64,000 bases of DNA from Nocardioides salarius. GTDB taxonomy: Bacteria > Actinomycetota > Actinomycetes > Propionibacteriales > Nocardioidaceae. Location: contig NZ_JAFBBZ010000001.1 of assembly GCF_016907435.1 (NCBI RefSeq), positions 1,984,001 to 2,048,000 on the forward strand. Direction: 5' to 3'. The notes under the pieces are model-generated. The model was not told the origin of the DNA. It saw only the letters and a program-made list of their open reading frames with translations, and did no database searches. A program made the position numbers and the translations under genes. Positions 7,184 through 16,416 of this stretch are shown here, one piece after another (within the stretch, counting starts at the first letter, position 1; the number at the start of each line of letters is the position of its first letter).

Positions 7184-8007
7184 AGGTCGAACACACCAGC
7201 CAGGACCCGCGCCACGCCGTCGTCGTCGTGACCTGGGGCGACGTGGTCGGCGACCTCGGTGACCGTCGGGTGCGCGTCGGCCATGGCGTACGACGTGCCG
7301 GCCCACCCGAGCATCGGCAGGTCGTTGGGCATGTCGCCGAAGGCGATCACCTCGTCGGCGGCGATGCCGCGCTCGGCGCAGAGCAGCTCGAGCGTCGAGG
7401 CCTTGGTCACCTGCGGACCGCTGATCTCGAGCAGCGTCGTCGACGACGACCACGTGATCACCAGCCGGCCGCCGGTGACCTCCTCGGCGACGTCCCAGAA
7501 CTCCTGGGGCGCCAGCTCCTCGTGGCGCGCGAGCAGCTTGAGGGCCGGGCCGTCGAAGAGCTCCTCGACCGGGGCGCGCCGGGCCGCGTCGGGCACCTGG
7601 TAGCGCTCCATGAAGTCGGGCTCGAGCTCGATGCCCCGCATCGTCTCGACGGCGTACGACGTGCCGGGCACGGCCGTGCGCAGGGCCGCGCAGACCTCCA
7701 GCCCCAGCTGCGGCTCGATCGGCCGCTCGAGCACGGCGCGGTCGCCGGTGACGTCCCAGACCAGCGCGCCGTTGGAGATGATCGCCAGCCCGTGGGCGCC
7801 CACGTGCTCGAAGACGTCGGCGGCCCACCGCAGCGGGCGGCCGGTGACGAAGACGACCGGCACGTCGCGGCGGTCGAGCTCGAGCAGCACCTCGCGGGTG
7901 TACGCCGACACGGTGCCGTCGCTGCGCACCAGCGTGCCGTCGAGGTCGGTCGCGACGAGCCGGGGCAACCGGGGCACCCCGGCCGGCGGCACAGCGGCGC
8001 CGCTCAC
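7180..8007 (-). CDS. HAD-family (Cof-type) phosphatase
   Basis: This 275-residue protein shows the four HAD motifs of the Cof subfamily: DLDGTL with the nucleophile Asp near residue 20, VFVTGRP, the Lys of QVTKASTLELL, and AFGDMPNDLPML. Such enzymes dephosphorylate sugar phosphates, flavin or other small metabolites; the substrate is not predictable. The GTG start at 8007 overlaps the stop of the acetyltransferase gene as GTGA, so translation is probably coupled. It is the fourth gene of the serS operon and a paralogue of the second. Confidence 0.9.
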   Translation of the reverse strand: MSGAAVPPAGVPRLPRLVATDLDGTLVRSDGTVSAYTREVLLELDRRDVPVVFVTGRPLRWAADVFEHVGAHGLAIISNGALVWDVTGDRAVLERPIEPQLGLEVCAALRTAVPGTSYAVETMRGIELEPDFMERYQVPDAARRAPVEELFDGPALKLLARHEELAPQEFWDVAEEVTGGRLVITWSSSTTLLEISGPQVTKASTLELLCAERGIAADEVIAFGDMPNDLPMLGWAGTSYAMADAHPTVTEVADHVAPGHDDDGVARVLAGVFDL

Positions 8008-8522
8008 GACGCGGCCACCGGCAGCGGGCGCACCATCACCAGGCGCCCGTCCTCGTCGGAGCCGCGCAGGCCGGTGAAGCCGCAGCGGGCGAGCACCCGC
8101 AGGCTGGCGCGGTCGTCGGGCTCGACCGCGGCACGCACCCGGACCCCGGCCACGTCGAGGGCCGCCACCAGCCCGGCCAGCGCCTCGCTGGCGAAGCCCC
8201 AGCCGCGCGCCTCGGGCACCAGCCCGAAGCCCACCTCGACCTCGGGGACCCCGTCGTCGGCGGGCGAGGGCGCGCCGAAGCAGCCGATCGAGCCCAGCAC
8301 CGTGCGCCCGCGCACCACGTGGCGCGGGCTCCAGGGGCTGTGCGGCTCGTAGAGCGTCGCGGCGTCGCGGTCGTCGGGCCGCGGGTAGTCGGCGTGCCAC
8401 TCGGGCCGCCGGCGCCCGGCGGCGATGTCGGCGGCCTCGCCGGGGCTCCACACCACGAGCAGCAGCCGCTCGGTGCGGACCTCCAGCGGCAGCACCCCCG
8501 GCTGCGGCACGGCGCTGCTCAC
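8004..8522 (-). CDS. GNAT-family N-acetyltransferase
   Basis: The 172-residue protein begins with LEVRTERLLLVVWSPGEAAD, typical of RimJ/RimL-like acetyltransferases, and contains the acetyl-CoA region EVEVGFGLVPEARGWGFASE followed by VEPDDRASLRVLARCGF. The acetyl acceptor is unknown. Start (GTG at 8522) and stop (8004) both overlap neighbouring genes by four bases, placing it as the middle gene of the serS operon. Confidence 0.88.
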   Translation of the reverse strand: MSSAVPQPGVLPLEVRTERLLLVVWSPGEAADIAAGRRRPEWHADYPRPDDRDAATLYEPHSPWSPRHVVRGRTVLGSIGCFGAPSPADDGVPEVEVGFGLVPEARGWGFASEALAGLVAALDVAGVRVRAAVEPDDRASLRVLARCGFTGLRGSDEDGRLVMVRPLPVAAS

Positions 8523-9343
8523 GCGGGCCACCACCGCGACATCTCGACCGCCGCGCCGTCGTCGTCGACGGTCGAGGTCACCGCGTCGGCGACCGCGCGG
8601 ACCTCCTCGACGGCCTGGCCCATCGCCACGCCGCGTCCGGCCCAGGTGAGCATCTCGACGTCGTTGCGTCCGTCGCCGATGGCCAGCACGTCGGCGGCCT
8701 CGACGCCCAGCTCGCGGCACACGACCTCGAGGCCCGAGGCCTTCGAGACCCCGACCGGTGCCAGGTCGAGCCACGCCGTCCAGCCCACGACGTAGTCGGT
8801 GCCGTGCAGGCCGAGCCGCCCGGCGAGCGCGACGAACTCCTCGACGGTGGCGTCGGGGTCGCGGATGATCACGCGGCTGACCGGCTCGGCGACCATCGAC
8901 TCGACCTCGCTGAGGATCATCTCGCCCGACAGCTCGCCCATCGGGAAGTGCCGGTTGACCCGGTAGCCCCGGCCCCGCTCCTCGACGGCCACCAGCGCCT
9001 GCGGGTGCTCGGTCAGCACCGCGGCGACCGCGGCGCGGGCGTCGAAGGTCTCCTCGTGCACCACCTGCATCGGCGGGTAGCGGAAGACCACGGCTCCGTT
9101 GGAGGACACCACCCACACCGGGGAGTCCTCGGTGGCCAGGCCGAGCAGGTCGGCGACCCCGGTCATCCCGTCGGGCGAGCGCCCCGAGGCGAGCACGACG
9201 TGCGCACCCGCCTCCTGCGCGCGGCGTACGGCGTCGTGGACCGCGGGGGTGATCTCCTCGTGGGACGTGCCGGTGCCGTCGATCCAGCGCAGCAGGGTGC
9301 CGTCGATGTCGAGGGCGACCAGGCGCGGGGTCCAGGACGTCAT
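8519..9343 (-). CDS. HAD-family (Cof-type) phosphatase
   Basis: This 274-residue HAD hydrolase carries DIDGTLL with the nucleophile Asp near residue 12, LASGRSP, the Lys of GVSKASGLE and [12 protein letters not shown]. It belongs to the same Cof-type group as the neighbouring HAD protein and could be an old duplicate with the GNAT gene between the copies. The ATG at 9343 overlaps the serS stop as ATGA. Substrate unknown; the position right after serS is only contextual. Confidence 0.9.
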   Translation of the reverse strand: MTSWTPRLVALDIDGTLLRWIDGTGTSHEEITPAVHDAVRRAQEAGAHVVLASGRSPDGMTGVADLLGLATEDSPVWVVSSNGAVVFRYPPMQVVHEETFDARAAVAAVLTEHPQALVAVEERGRGYRVNRHFPMGELSGEMILSEVESMVAEPVSRVIIRDPDATVEEFVALAGRLGLHGTDYVVGWTAWLDLAPVGVSKASGLEVVCRELGVEAADVLAIGDGRNDVEMLTWAGRGVAMGQAVEEVRAVADAVTSTVDDDGAAVEMSRWWPA

Positions 9344-10629
9344 CGGGTGACCGGCTCGATGACCTTCAGGCCGCCCAGGTGGGGCTGGAGCGCGGCGGGC
9401 ACCCGCACCGAGCCGTCGGCCTGCTGGTGGGTCTCGAGGATCGCCACGATGGTGCGGGTCATCGCGCACAGCGTGCCGTTGAGGGTGGCGACGGGGCGCA
9501 TCTCGGTGCCCTTGTCGGTGGCGAAGCGCCCGCGGGTGTCGAGGCGGCGGGTCTGGAAGTCGGTGCAGTTCGAGGTCGAGGTCAGCTCGCGGTACTTGCC
9601 CTGGGTGGGGATCCAGGCCTCGCAGTCGAACTTGCGGATCGCCGAGAGCCCCAGGTCGCCGGCGGCGACGTCGATGACCTGGTAGGCCAGCTCGAGCTTG
9701 TCGAGGAACGCCTTCTCCCAGCCCAGCAGCCGCTGGTGCTCGGCCTCGGCGTCCTCGAGCGTGGTGTAGACGAACATCTCGACCTTGTCGAACCAGTGCA
9801 CGCGGATGATGCCCTTGGTGTCCTTGCCGTGCGAGCCGGCCTCCTTGCGGAAGCAGGGGCTGAACGCGGCGTAGCGCAGCGGCAGGTCGTCGCCGTCGAG
9901 GATCTCGTCGGAGTGGTAGGCGGCCATCGGCACCTCGGAGGTGCCCACGAGGTAGAGCTCCTCGCCCTCGATGCGGTAGACGTCGTCGGCGGCCTGGCCC
10001 AGGAAGCCGGTGCCCTCCATGGCGCGCGGACGCACCAGCGACGGCGGCACGACCTGGGTGAAGCCGGCCTCGCGGGCCTGCTCCATGGCCAGGTTGACCA
10101 GCGCCAGCTCGAGCTGGGCGCCGATGCCGGTGAGGAAGTAGAAGCGGCTGCCCGAGACCTTGGCGCCGCGCTCGATGTCGATCGCGCCGAGCATCCGGCC
10201 CAGCTCGACGTGGTCGCGCGGCTCGAAGCCCTCGGCGGCGAAGTCGCGGGGCGTGCCGACGGTCTCCAGCACCACGAAGTCGTCCTCGCCGCCCGGCGGG
10301 GTCTCCTCGGAGGTCAGGTTGGGCATCGAGGCCAGCGCGTCCTGCCAGGTCGCCTCGGCCTCGCCCTGTGCGGCCTCGGCGGCCTTGACGTCGGCGGCCA
10401 GCGTCTTGGTCTGCGCCAGCAGCGCCTGCTTCTCCTCGCCCTGGGCCTGCGGGATCTGCTTGCCGAGCTGCTTCTGCTCGGCCCGCTTCGTCTCGTACGC
10501 CGCGATGGCGGCACGGCGAGCGGTGTCGGCGGCCAGGGCGCGGTCGACCACCTCGGCGGACAGGCCGCGCTTGGCGAGCGAGGCTCGGACGCGGTCGGGG
10601 TCGTCACGCAGGATGCGGGGATCGATCAT
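9340..10629 (-). CDS. serS: Seryl-tRNA synthetase
   Basis: This 429-residue class II synthetase charges tRNA-Ser and tRNA-Sec with serine. The N terminus ([21 protein letters not shown]) starts the long antiparallel coiled coil that grips the tRNA variable arm, running to about residue 110. Motif 2 is seen at [18 protein letters not shown] and motif 3 at [14 protein letters not shown]. It is the first gene of a five-gene operon with four-base overlaps at every junction. A divergent PAP2/lipid kinase gene begins 75 bases upstream, so the operon promoter lies in that gap. Confidence 0.98.
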   Translation of the reverse strand: MIDPRILRDDPDRVRASLAKRGLSAEVVDRALAADTARRAAIAAYETKRAEQKQLGKQIPQAQGEEKQALLAQTKTLAADVKAAEAAQGEAEATWQDALASMPNLTSEETPPGGEDDFVVLETVGTPRDFAAEGFEPRDHVELGRMLGAIDIERGAKVSGSRFYFLTGIGAQLELALVNLAMEQAREAGFTQVVPPSLVRPRAMEGTGFLGQAADDVYRIEGEELYLVGTSEVPMAAYHSDEILDGDDLPLRYAAFSPCFRKEAGSHGKDTKGIIRVHWFDKVEMFVYTTLEDAEAEHQRLLGWEKAFLDKLELAYQVIDVAAGDLGLSAIRKFDCEAWIPTQGKYRELTSTSNCTDFQTRRLDTRGRFATDKGTEMRPVATLNGTLCAMTRTIVAILETHQQADGSVRVPAALQPHLGGLKVIEPVTR

Positions 10630-10704
10630 GGGGTGAAGGCTATCGCCGGGCCCCGCAGCGCCTCACCCCCGTTGTGGACAGCCGCGTCACCCATACTGGT
10701 CGGC

Positions 10705-12279
10705 GTGCTGGACCGCTCCCGATACGTGCTGCTGAGCTGGGCTGCTGCCTGCTTCGTGCTCTTCGCCCTCCTCGCCCTCGCCGTGTCCGGCGGATGGGGC
10801 CCGCTCTCGGGCCTCGACGACCGCGGGGAGCCGCTGGCGGCCGACGCGGTCGACGTCGACTGGCTCGACGCCCCGCTGCGGCTGGTCGAGACCGCGCTCG
10901 GCACGATCGGCATGACGGTGCTGACCGTGGTGCTGGCGGTGGCGATGTTCGCGCGCGGGCACCGGCGTGCGGCGGCGTACACGGTCGTGGTGATGGGGCT
11001 GACCGGCCTGGCCACCACCGGCCTCAAGCTGCTGGTGGCCCGCGAGCGCCCCGACTGGCAGACCGAGGCGGGCTCGCTGACCAGCAACGCCTTCCCGTCG
11101 GGCCACGCCTCGTCGACCGCCGCCTACGCCACGGTCTGCGTGGTGCTGGCGATCATGCTCGTCCGCCGCCTGGGCACCCGCCGCCTGGTGTACGCCGCCG
11201 CCGCGGTGCTGGTCGTCGTGGCCGGGCTCGACCGGGTGCTGCTGGGTCGCCACTACGCCACCGACGTGGTCGCGGGGGTGCTCCTCGGGGTCGGGGTGGG
11301 CCTGCTGGTGCTGGCGCTCTACTCGCCGCTGCCGCGCAGCCACGCGGTCAAGGCCGAGCCGCTGCCCGAGGCGATCCCGACGCAGCGGTGCCTCGCGGTG
11401 GTGCTGAACCCGATCAAGGTCGAGGACGAGGGCGCCTTCCGCCACACGGTCTCGGTGATGGCGGCCGAGGCCGGCTGGTCGGAGCCGACGTGGCACCTGA
11501 CCACGATCGAGGACCCCGGCACCGGCATGGCCGCCGAGGCCGCGGTCGCGGGCGCCGACATGGTGCTGGTCTGCGGCGGCGACGGCACCGTGCGCGAGGT
11601 GTGCGCCGAGCTGGCCGGCACCGGCATCCCGGTCGGCATCGTGCCGGCCGGCACCGGCAACCTGCTGGCCCGCAACCTCGGCATCCCGCTCTACCTGCGC
11701 GCCGCCATCGACGTGGCCCTGACCGGGCAGGACCGCGCCATCGACATGGTCGCCGTCGAGGGCGACGGCATCGAGGGCACCCACTTCATGGTGATGGCCG
11801 GGATGGGCTTCGACGCCGCGATCATGGAGGGCGTCAACGAGGACATCAAGAAGCGGGTCGGCTGGCTGGCCTACGTGCTCAGCGGCCTGAAGTCGCTGAT
11901 GTTCCCGTCGATGAAGGTGGAGGTCTCGGTCGACGGGGCCGACTTCACCACCCACCGCGCGCGCACCGTCGTCGTCGGCAACGTCGGCTTCCTGCAGGCC
12001 GGGATGCCGCTGCTGCCCGACGCGACCATCGACGACGGCCAGCTCGACGTGGTGATCCTGCACCCGCGCAACTTCTTCGCCTGGATCCCGCTGGCCTGGC
12101 GGGTGCTGCTCAAGCGCAAGCACACCGACGAGCTGGTCGACCGCAAGACCGGCGCCTCGGTGGTGGTGCGCACCAAGGAGGAGACCCCCCGCCAGCTCGA
12201 CGGCGACTCGATCGGCCCGGGCCGCGAGCTGCGGATGGAGTGCATCCACGGCCGGTTGCTGGTGCGCGTCCCGCGCTGA
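10705..12279 (+). CDS. PAP2 phosphatase-diacylglycerol kinase fusion
   Basis: The 524-residue protein joins two lipid enzymes. Residues 1 to about 215 form a membrane-bound PAP2 phosphatase with several helices and the motifs KLLVARERPDW, FPSGHASS and RVLLGRHYATD. From about residue 225 a soluble diacylglycerol kinase catalytic domain follows, with CGGDGTVREV and PAGTGNLLARN. The pair could remove and add phosphate on the same lipid class, for example in phospholipid recycling; the actual lipid is unknown. The GTG start at 10705 precedes the first membrane helix. Expressed divergently from serS. Confidence 0.9.
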   Translation: MLDRSRYVLLSWAAACFVLFALLALAVSGGWGPLSGLDDRGEPLAADAVDVDWLDAPLRLVETALGTIGMTVLTVVLAVAMFARGHRRAAAYTVVVMGLTGLATTGLKLLVARERPDWQTEAGSLTSNAFPSGHASSTAAYATVCVVLAIMLVRRLGTRRLVYAAAAVLVVVAGLDRVLLGRHYATDVVAGVLLGVGVGLLVLALYSPLPRSHAVKAEPLPEAIPTQRCLAVVLNPIKVEDEGAFRHTVSVMAAEAGWSEPTWHLTTIEDPGTGMAAEAAVAGADMVLVCGGDGTVREVCAELAGTGIPVGIVPAGTGNLLARNLGIPLYLRAAIDVALTGQDRAIDMVAVEGDGIEGTHFMVMAGMGFDAAIMEGVNEDIKKRVGWLAYVLSGLKSLMFPSMKVEVSVDGADFTTHRARTVVVGNVGFLQAGMPLLPDATIDDGQLDVVILHPRNFFAWIPLAWRVLLKRKHTDELVDRKTGASVVVRTKEETPRQLDGDSIGPGRELRMECIHGRLLVRVPR

Positions 12280-12315
12280 GCCACGCGCTGGGCCACGCGC
12301 TGGGCCACGCGCTGG
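12280..12315. repeat. Three perfect 12-bp tandem repeats
   Basis: The unit GCCACGCGCTGG occurs three times in a row, starting at the base after the stop codon of the PAP2-kinase gene and ending 3 bases before the converging transporter gene. Each unit contains the self-complementary core CACGCGCTG-like segment, so the RNA could fold, but no T-run follows and a terminator role is not clear. Confidence 0.85.
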
Positions 12316-12318
12316 GCA

Positions 12319-13926
12319 TCATGGCTGTGCCGGCACCCGGGCGTCCGGCTCGCCGGGGGTCACGAAGTCGCGCTGCCGGATCAGCACCAGGCACAGCGCG
12401 GCCGAGACGAAGGCGATGACGGCGGCGATCGCGATGATGTGGTTGAGCGCGTCGACCACGGCGACGGTGCCGACCGAGGTGACCAGGTCGTAGGCCTGCT
12501 GGCCGGCCGCGCCGCCCCCGGCGCCCTGCTGGGCCGCCTCGGCGGCGACCCGCACCTGCCCGCCGGACAGGGCGGCGTCGAGCCCGGGCAGGGCCCGGTC
12601 GGGCACCTGGCCGGCGAGACCCTCGCGCACCGCGGCGGAGATCTGGTTGCCGAAGATCGAGCCCAGGGCGGCGATGCCGGTGGCGATGCCGACCTGGCGG
12701 AAGGTGGAGTTCACGCCCGAGGCCATCCCGGCCCGGTCGGTGCTCACCACGCCGACCGCCGTCGAGGCCAGCGGCGGGTTGATCATCCCGATCGCGACCC
12801 CGGTGACGAGCAGGCCGGCGACCAGCCCGGTCCACGACGAGCCCGGCTCGATGCCCCACAGCAGCACCAGGCCGACGCCGAGCACCAGGAAGCCCGGGCC
12901 GATGAGCCACTTGGTGGGCACCTTCTCGGTCAGGCGCCCCGCCACCGCGGCGGCCAGGAACGACGCGCCGGAGAGGAAGAGCAGCCGCACCCCGGTGCCG
13001 ACGGCGGAGTAGCCGAGCACGTTCTGCAGGTAGATCACCAGGTAGGCCAGCAGCGAGAAGACCGAGGCGGAGACGCCGAACGCCGCGACCAGGCCGCCGA
13101 CGAAGGTCGGCTTGCGCAGCAGCCGCAGGTCGAGCATCGGCTCGCGCTGGCGCAGCTGGGTGGCCACGAAGAGCGTCATCAGCAGCGCGGCGCCGACCAG
13201 GCAGACCAGCACGCGCGTGTCGTCCCAGCCGCGCGTGGGCTGCCCGGCCTCGATCAGGCCGTAGACCAGGGCCGCCAGGGCCAGGCTGAAGGTGGCGAAG
13301 CCCCACCAGTCGGGCCGCCCGGCCCGCGGGTCGCGGGACTCGCGGACCCGGCCGAGGGTCACCAGGAGGGCGACGACGCAGATGGGGATGTTGACGAAGA
13401 AGATCCAGCGCCACGACAGCCCGCTGGTCAGCACGCCCCCGAGCACCGGCCCGATGGCGACCGCGACGCCGGTGGTGGCGCCGAAGGCACCGAAGGCGAT
13501 CCCGCGCTCGCGCCCGGTGAAGGCCGTGGCGAGCAGCGCCAGCGCCGTCGCGAACATCGCGGCGCCGCCGATGCCCTGGAAGGCCCGGGCCAGGGTCAGG
13601 AAGAGCACGTCCTGGGCGATCCCGCAGGCGAAGGAGCCCAGGGTGAACAGCCCGATCCCGATGGCGAAGACCCGGCGCCGGCCGTAGAGGTCGGCCAGGG
13701 ACCCCGCGGTCAGCAGCAGCGCGGCCAGGCTCAGGGCGTAGGCGTCGATGACCCACTGCAGGTCGGCCAGGCTCGCGCCGAGCTGGGCCTGGATGTCGGG
13801 CAGAGCGACGTTGACGATGGTGATGTCGAGCAGCAGCATGAACACGCCCGTGCAGACCGCCACCAGCGTCCACCAGCGGGCGGTGTCGTCGGCGGGCGGG
13901 AGGGCGCTCTCAGGGGGTCGGGTCAC
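12319..13926 (-). CDS. DHA2-family MFS drug exporter (EmrB/QacA type)
   Basis: This 535-residue transporter has about 14 membrane segments. It shows the DHA2 signature LDITIVNVALPDIQ in helix 1, the MFS loop GSLADLYGRRRVF, and motif C GAFGATTGVAVAIGPVLGG in helix 5. It is a proton-driven multidrug or metabolite exporter by family; the substrate is unknown. It ends beside the 12-bp repeats and converges on the PAP2-kinase gene. A second DHA2 exporter lies at 44916. Confidence 0.92.
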   Translation of the reverse strand: MTRPPESALPPADDTARWWTLVAVCTGVFMLLLDITIVNVALPDIQAQLGASLADLQWVIDAYALSLAALLLTAGSLADLYGRRRVFAIGIGLFTLGSFACGIAQDVLFLTLARAFQGIGGAAMFATALALLATAFTGRERGIAFGAFGATTGVAVAIGPVLGGVLTSGLSWRWIFFVNIPICVVALLVTLGRVRESRDPRAGRPDWWGFATFSLALAALVYGLIEAGQPTRGWDDTRVLVCLVGAALLMTLFVATQLRQREPMLDLRLLRKPTFVGGLVAAFGVSASVFSLLAYLVIYLQNVLGYSAVGTGVRLLFLSGASFLAAAVAGRLTEKVPTKWLIGPGFLVLGVGLVLLWGIEPGSSWTGLVAGLLVTGVAIGMINPPLASTAVGVVSTDRAGMASGVNSTFRQVGIATGIAALGSIFGNQISAAVREGLAGQVPDRALPGLDAALSGGQVRVAAEAAQQGAGGGAAGQQAYDLVTSVGTVAVVDALNHIIAIAAVIAFVSAALCLVLIRQRDFVTPGEPDARVPAQP

Positions 13927-13950
13927 TCCCAGATCGTGCCAGGGCGCTGC

Positions 13951-14349
13951 TCACCCCGCCCGGGCGGCGGAGATCGCCTCCTCCTCCTCGGGGGAGAGCT
14001 GCTGGTCACAGGTCCAGCCGGCGACCGACTTGGCGTAGGTGCGGGCCTCGCTGCGCCCGTGGATCGAGGTCAGCACGATCCCGAAGCCGGCGTCGTCGAG
14101 CAGGGCCACCGACCAGGAGAGGTGCCCGCCCATGTCACCGAACGCGTCGTAGCGCACCACCGCGAGGTGGCGCAGCGCGTCGCGGGCCTCGGTGCGCAGC
14201 GCGGCGACCTCCTGGCGCAGCCCGACCACGTCCTCGGGCAGCGCGTCGGCACCTCCCGCCGACCCGGTCGGCGTACGCCGCAGGACGTGGGCGGCGAGGG
14301 CGAGGGCGGCCAGGGAGACCACCAGGGAGACGACGGTGAGGGCGAGCAC
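13951..14349 (-). CDS. DUF4446 family membrane-anchored protein
   Basis: The 132-residue protein has one N-terminal membrane helix (LALTVVSLVVSLAALALAAHV), a short coiled segment around residues 40-60 and the conserved DUF4446 part VVRYDAFGDMGGHLSWSVAL followed by SIHGRSEARTYAKSV. Homologues are widespread in actinobacteria and Firmicutes and their function is unknown. It starts with GTG at 14349, 23 bases from the divergent pheA, a neighbour pair also seen near pheA in other actinobacteria. Confidence 0.85.
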   Translation of the reverse strand: MLALTVVSLVVSLAALALAAHVLRRTPTGSAGGADALPEDVVGLRQEVAALRTEARDALRHLAVVRYDAFGDMGGHLSWSVALLDDAGFGIVLTSIHGRSEARTYAKSVAGWTCDQQLSPEEEEAISAARAG

Positions 14350-14372
14350 GCGGCCGACCCTAGACTCACCGC

Positions 14373-15215
14373 GTGCCCACCGTGCGACGCATCGCCTACC
14401 AGGGCGAACCCGGAGCGAACTCCCACATCGTGTGCCAGGAGCACTACCCCGAGTGGGAGGCCCTGGCCTGCGCCTCCTTCGAGGACGTCTTCGCCGCCGT
14501 CGAGGGCGGCGAGGCCGACCTGGCGATGATCCCGATCGACAACTCGATCGCGGGCCGGGTCGCCGACATCCACCACTTCCTGCCGGCCTCGACGCTCTAC
14601 ATCGTGGGCGAGCACTTCCTGCGGATCCGCTTCCACCTGATGGCGGTGCCCGGCGCCGACCTGGGCACGATCCGCACCGTGCACAGCCATGTGCACGCGC
14701 TGGGCCAGTGCCGGCGCATCATCCGCGAGCACGGGCTGTCACCGCAGATCTCCGGCGACACCGCCGGGGCGGCCCGGGAGGTCGCCGAGGCCGGCGACCC
14801 GACCCAGGCGGCGATCTCGCCGCCGCTGGCCGCGGGCATCTACGGCCTCGAGGTGCTCGCCGAGGACGTCGAGGACGAGGAGCACAACACCACCCGCTTC
14901 GTGGTGCTCTCGCGCGACGCGAAGCCCGCGGAGCAGGGCTCGGGGCCGCTGGTCACGACGTTCGTCTTCAACGTGCGCAACCTGCCGGCCGCGCTCTACA
15001 AGGCGCTGGGCGGCTTCGCCACCAACGGCGTCAACATGACCAAGCTCGAGAGCTACATGGTCGACGGGCACTTCACCGCCACCCAGTTCCTGGCCGAGGT
15101 CGAGGGCCACCCCGACGACCCGCCGCTGCAGCGCGCGCTGGAGGAGCTGGCGTTCTTCACCACCGAGGTGAAGCTGATCGGCACCTACCCCGCCGACGCC
15201 TTCCGCGCCGAGTAG
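14373..15215 (+). CDS. pheA: Prephenate dehydratase
   Basis: This 280-residue enzyme converts prephenate to phenylpyruvate in phenylalanine synthesis. The catalytic domain begins RIAYQGEPGANSHIV and carries the diagnostic NTTRF motif near residue 174. A C-terminal ACT domain with NLPAALYKALGGFATNGVN and LESYM should bind phenylalanine for feedback inhibition. It is a monofunctional dehydratase without a chorismate mutase domain. GTG start at 14373; it stands as a single transcription unit between converging or diverging neighbours. Confidence 0.97.
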   Translation: MPTVRRIAYQGEPGANSHIVCQEHYPEWEALACASFEDVFAAVEGGEADLAMIPIDNSIAGRVADIHHFLPASTLYIVGEHFLRIRFHLMAVPGADLGTIRTVHSHVHALGQCRRIIREHGLSPQISGDTAGAAREVAEAGDPTQAAISPPLAAGIYGLEVLAEDVEDEEHNTTRFVVLSRDAKPAEQGSGPLVTTFVFNVRNLPAALYKALGGFATNGVNMTKLESYMVDGHFTATQFLAEVEGHPDDPPLQRALEELAFFTTEVKLIGTYPADAFRAE

Positions 15216-15234
15216 CCGCCCCGGTCGGAGCGGG

Positions 15235-15579
15235 CTAGGAGACCAGCACCGGTAGGGCCGGCTCGTGCAGCGACGGCGTGAGCGCCGCCCGCGGCCGCTC
15301 CCGGTAGTCGGCGAACGGGTCGTGCCCGCGGTCGTGGCGCTCCTGCAGCTTGCGCAGCAGCACCTCGATGGCGCGCTCGTGGGGCTGGGCCCGGCTGGGC
15401 GCCACGTCCACGCTGAGCAGGGCGCCCTGCAGCCAGTTGCGCAGCGTCTGCTCGTCGGCCGCGATGCCGACGGGCGTCGCGCCTCGCGGGCGGAAGGTCA
15501 GCGTCTGCGCCGACCTGTCGAAGGCGAGCCGGCTCGCCGAGATGCGGCGTACCTCGTGTGCGATGTCGAGCTCCACCAT
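15235..15579 (-). CDS. Small conserved-looking protein of unknown function
   Basis: The 114-residue product is soluble and mildly charged: MVELDIAHEVRRISASRLAF at the start, a helical middle part (EQTLRNWLQGALLSVDVAP) and a region rich in Arg and His before a proline-rich end. No family is recognised. The ATG at 15579 has a GGGGG ribosome-site-like stretch 5 bases upstream. It converges on pheA with 19 bases between stops and is divergent from larB. Confidence 0.6.
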   Translation of the reverse strand: MVELDIAHEVRRISASRLAFDRSAQTLTFRPRGATPVGIAADEQTLRNWLQGALLSVDVAPSRAQPHERAIEVLLRKLQERHDRGHDPFADYRERPRAALTPSLHEPALPVLVS

Positions 15580-15699
15580 CAGACCCCCATGTCCTCCGTG
15601 GACCGCCGACGGCGGTGCCTGTGGCATACCCACCACACCGCAGTGGAAACCCGGGTGCGTGAAACATCCGTCAACGCGAGGGCGGGTAGGTTCGGCGCC

Positions 15700-16416
15700 G
15701 TGGACCCCACCGAGCCCCGCACCCAGGACCTCGGCTTCGCCCGTCTCGACGTCGACCGGGCCGCCCGCACCGGCGACCCGGAGGTCGTCCTGGGCCAGGG
15801 CAAGCGGCCCGAGCAGGTCGTCACCCTGCTCCGGACCCTGCACCGCGAGCACCCCGACCGGGCGGTGCTGGCGACCCGGCTGGCCCCCGAGGCGCTCGAC
15901 CTCGTGGCCCGCGAGCTGCCGCAGGCCACGGTCGACGACGTGGCCCGCGCCGCGATGCTGGGCCCGCTGCCGTCCCCCCGCGGCCTGGTGCTGGTCGTGG
16001 CGGCCGGCACCTCCGACGCCCCGGTGGCCGCCGAGGCCGCCCTCAGCGTGGCCGCGCACGGGGCCGGGGTCCGCCGCGTCGACGACGTCGGCGTCGCCGG
16101 GCTGCACCGCCTCCTCGCGGTGCGCGACGAGCTGGCCGCGGCCGACGCGCTGGTGGTGGTGGCCGGCATGGAGGGCGCGCTGCCGTCGGTGGTCGGCGGG
16201 CTGGTCGGCGTGCCGCTGGTCGCGGTGCCCTCGAGCATCGGCTACGGCGCCTCGCTGGGCGGGGTCTCGGCGCTGCTGGGGATGCTCAACAGCTGCGCGC
16301 CCGGCATCGGCGTGGTCAACATCGACAACGGCTACGGCGCGGGCGTGCTGGCGGCCCGGATCGCCCGGCAGAGCGCGCCCCGCGGCACCCGCGCAGCGCC
16401 CGGGGCGCAGCCGTGA
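15700..16416 (+). CDS. larB: LarB, pyridinium biscarboxylic acid synthase
   Basis: This 238-residue protein is related to the AIR carboxylase PurE. It has the LarB pattern: EVVLGQGKRPEQVV near the start, VVAAGTSDAPVAAEAA in the middle, and ALPSVVGGLVGVPLVAVPSS near the C terminus. LarB carboxylates and hydrolyses nicotinic acid adenine dinucleotide in the first step of the nickel-pincer nucleotide cofactor pathway. It overlaps larC by four bases. The downstream sulfur-transfer gene larE and the racemase larA are not in the window. Confidence 0.92.
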   Translation: MDPTEPRTQDLGFARLDVDRAARTGDPEVVLGQGKRPEQVVTLLRTLHREHPDRAVLATRLAPEALDLVARELPQATVDDVARAAMLGPLPSPRGLVLVVAAGTSDAPVAAEAALSVAAHGAGVRRVDDVGVAGLHRLLAVRDELAAADALVVVAGMEGALPSVVGGLVGVPLVAVPSSIGYGASLGGVSALLGMLNSCAPGIGVVNIDNGYGAGVLAARIARQSAPRGTRAAPGAQP

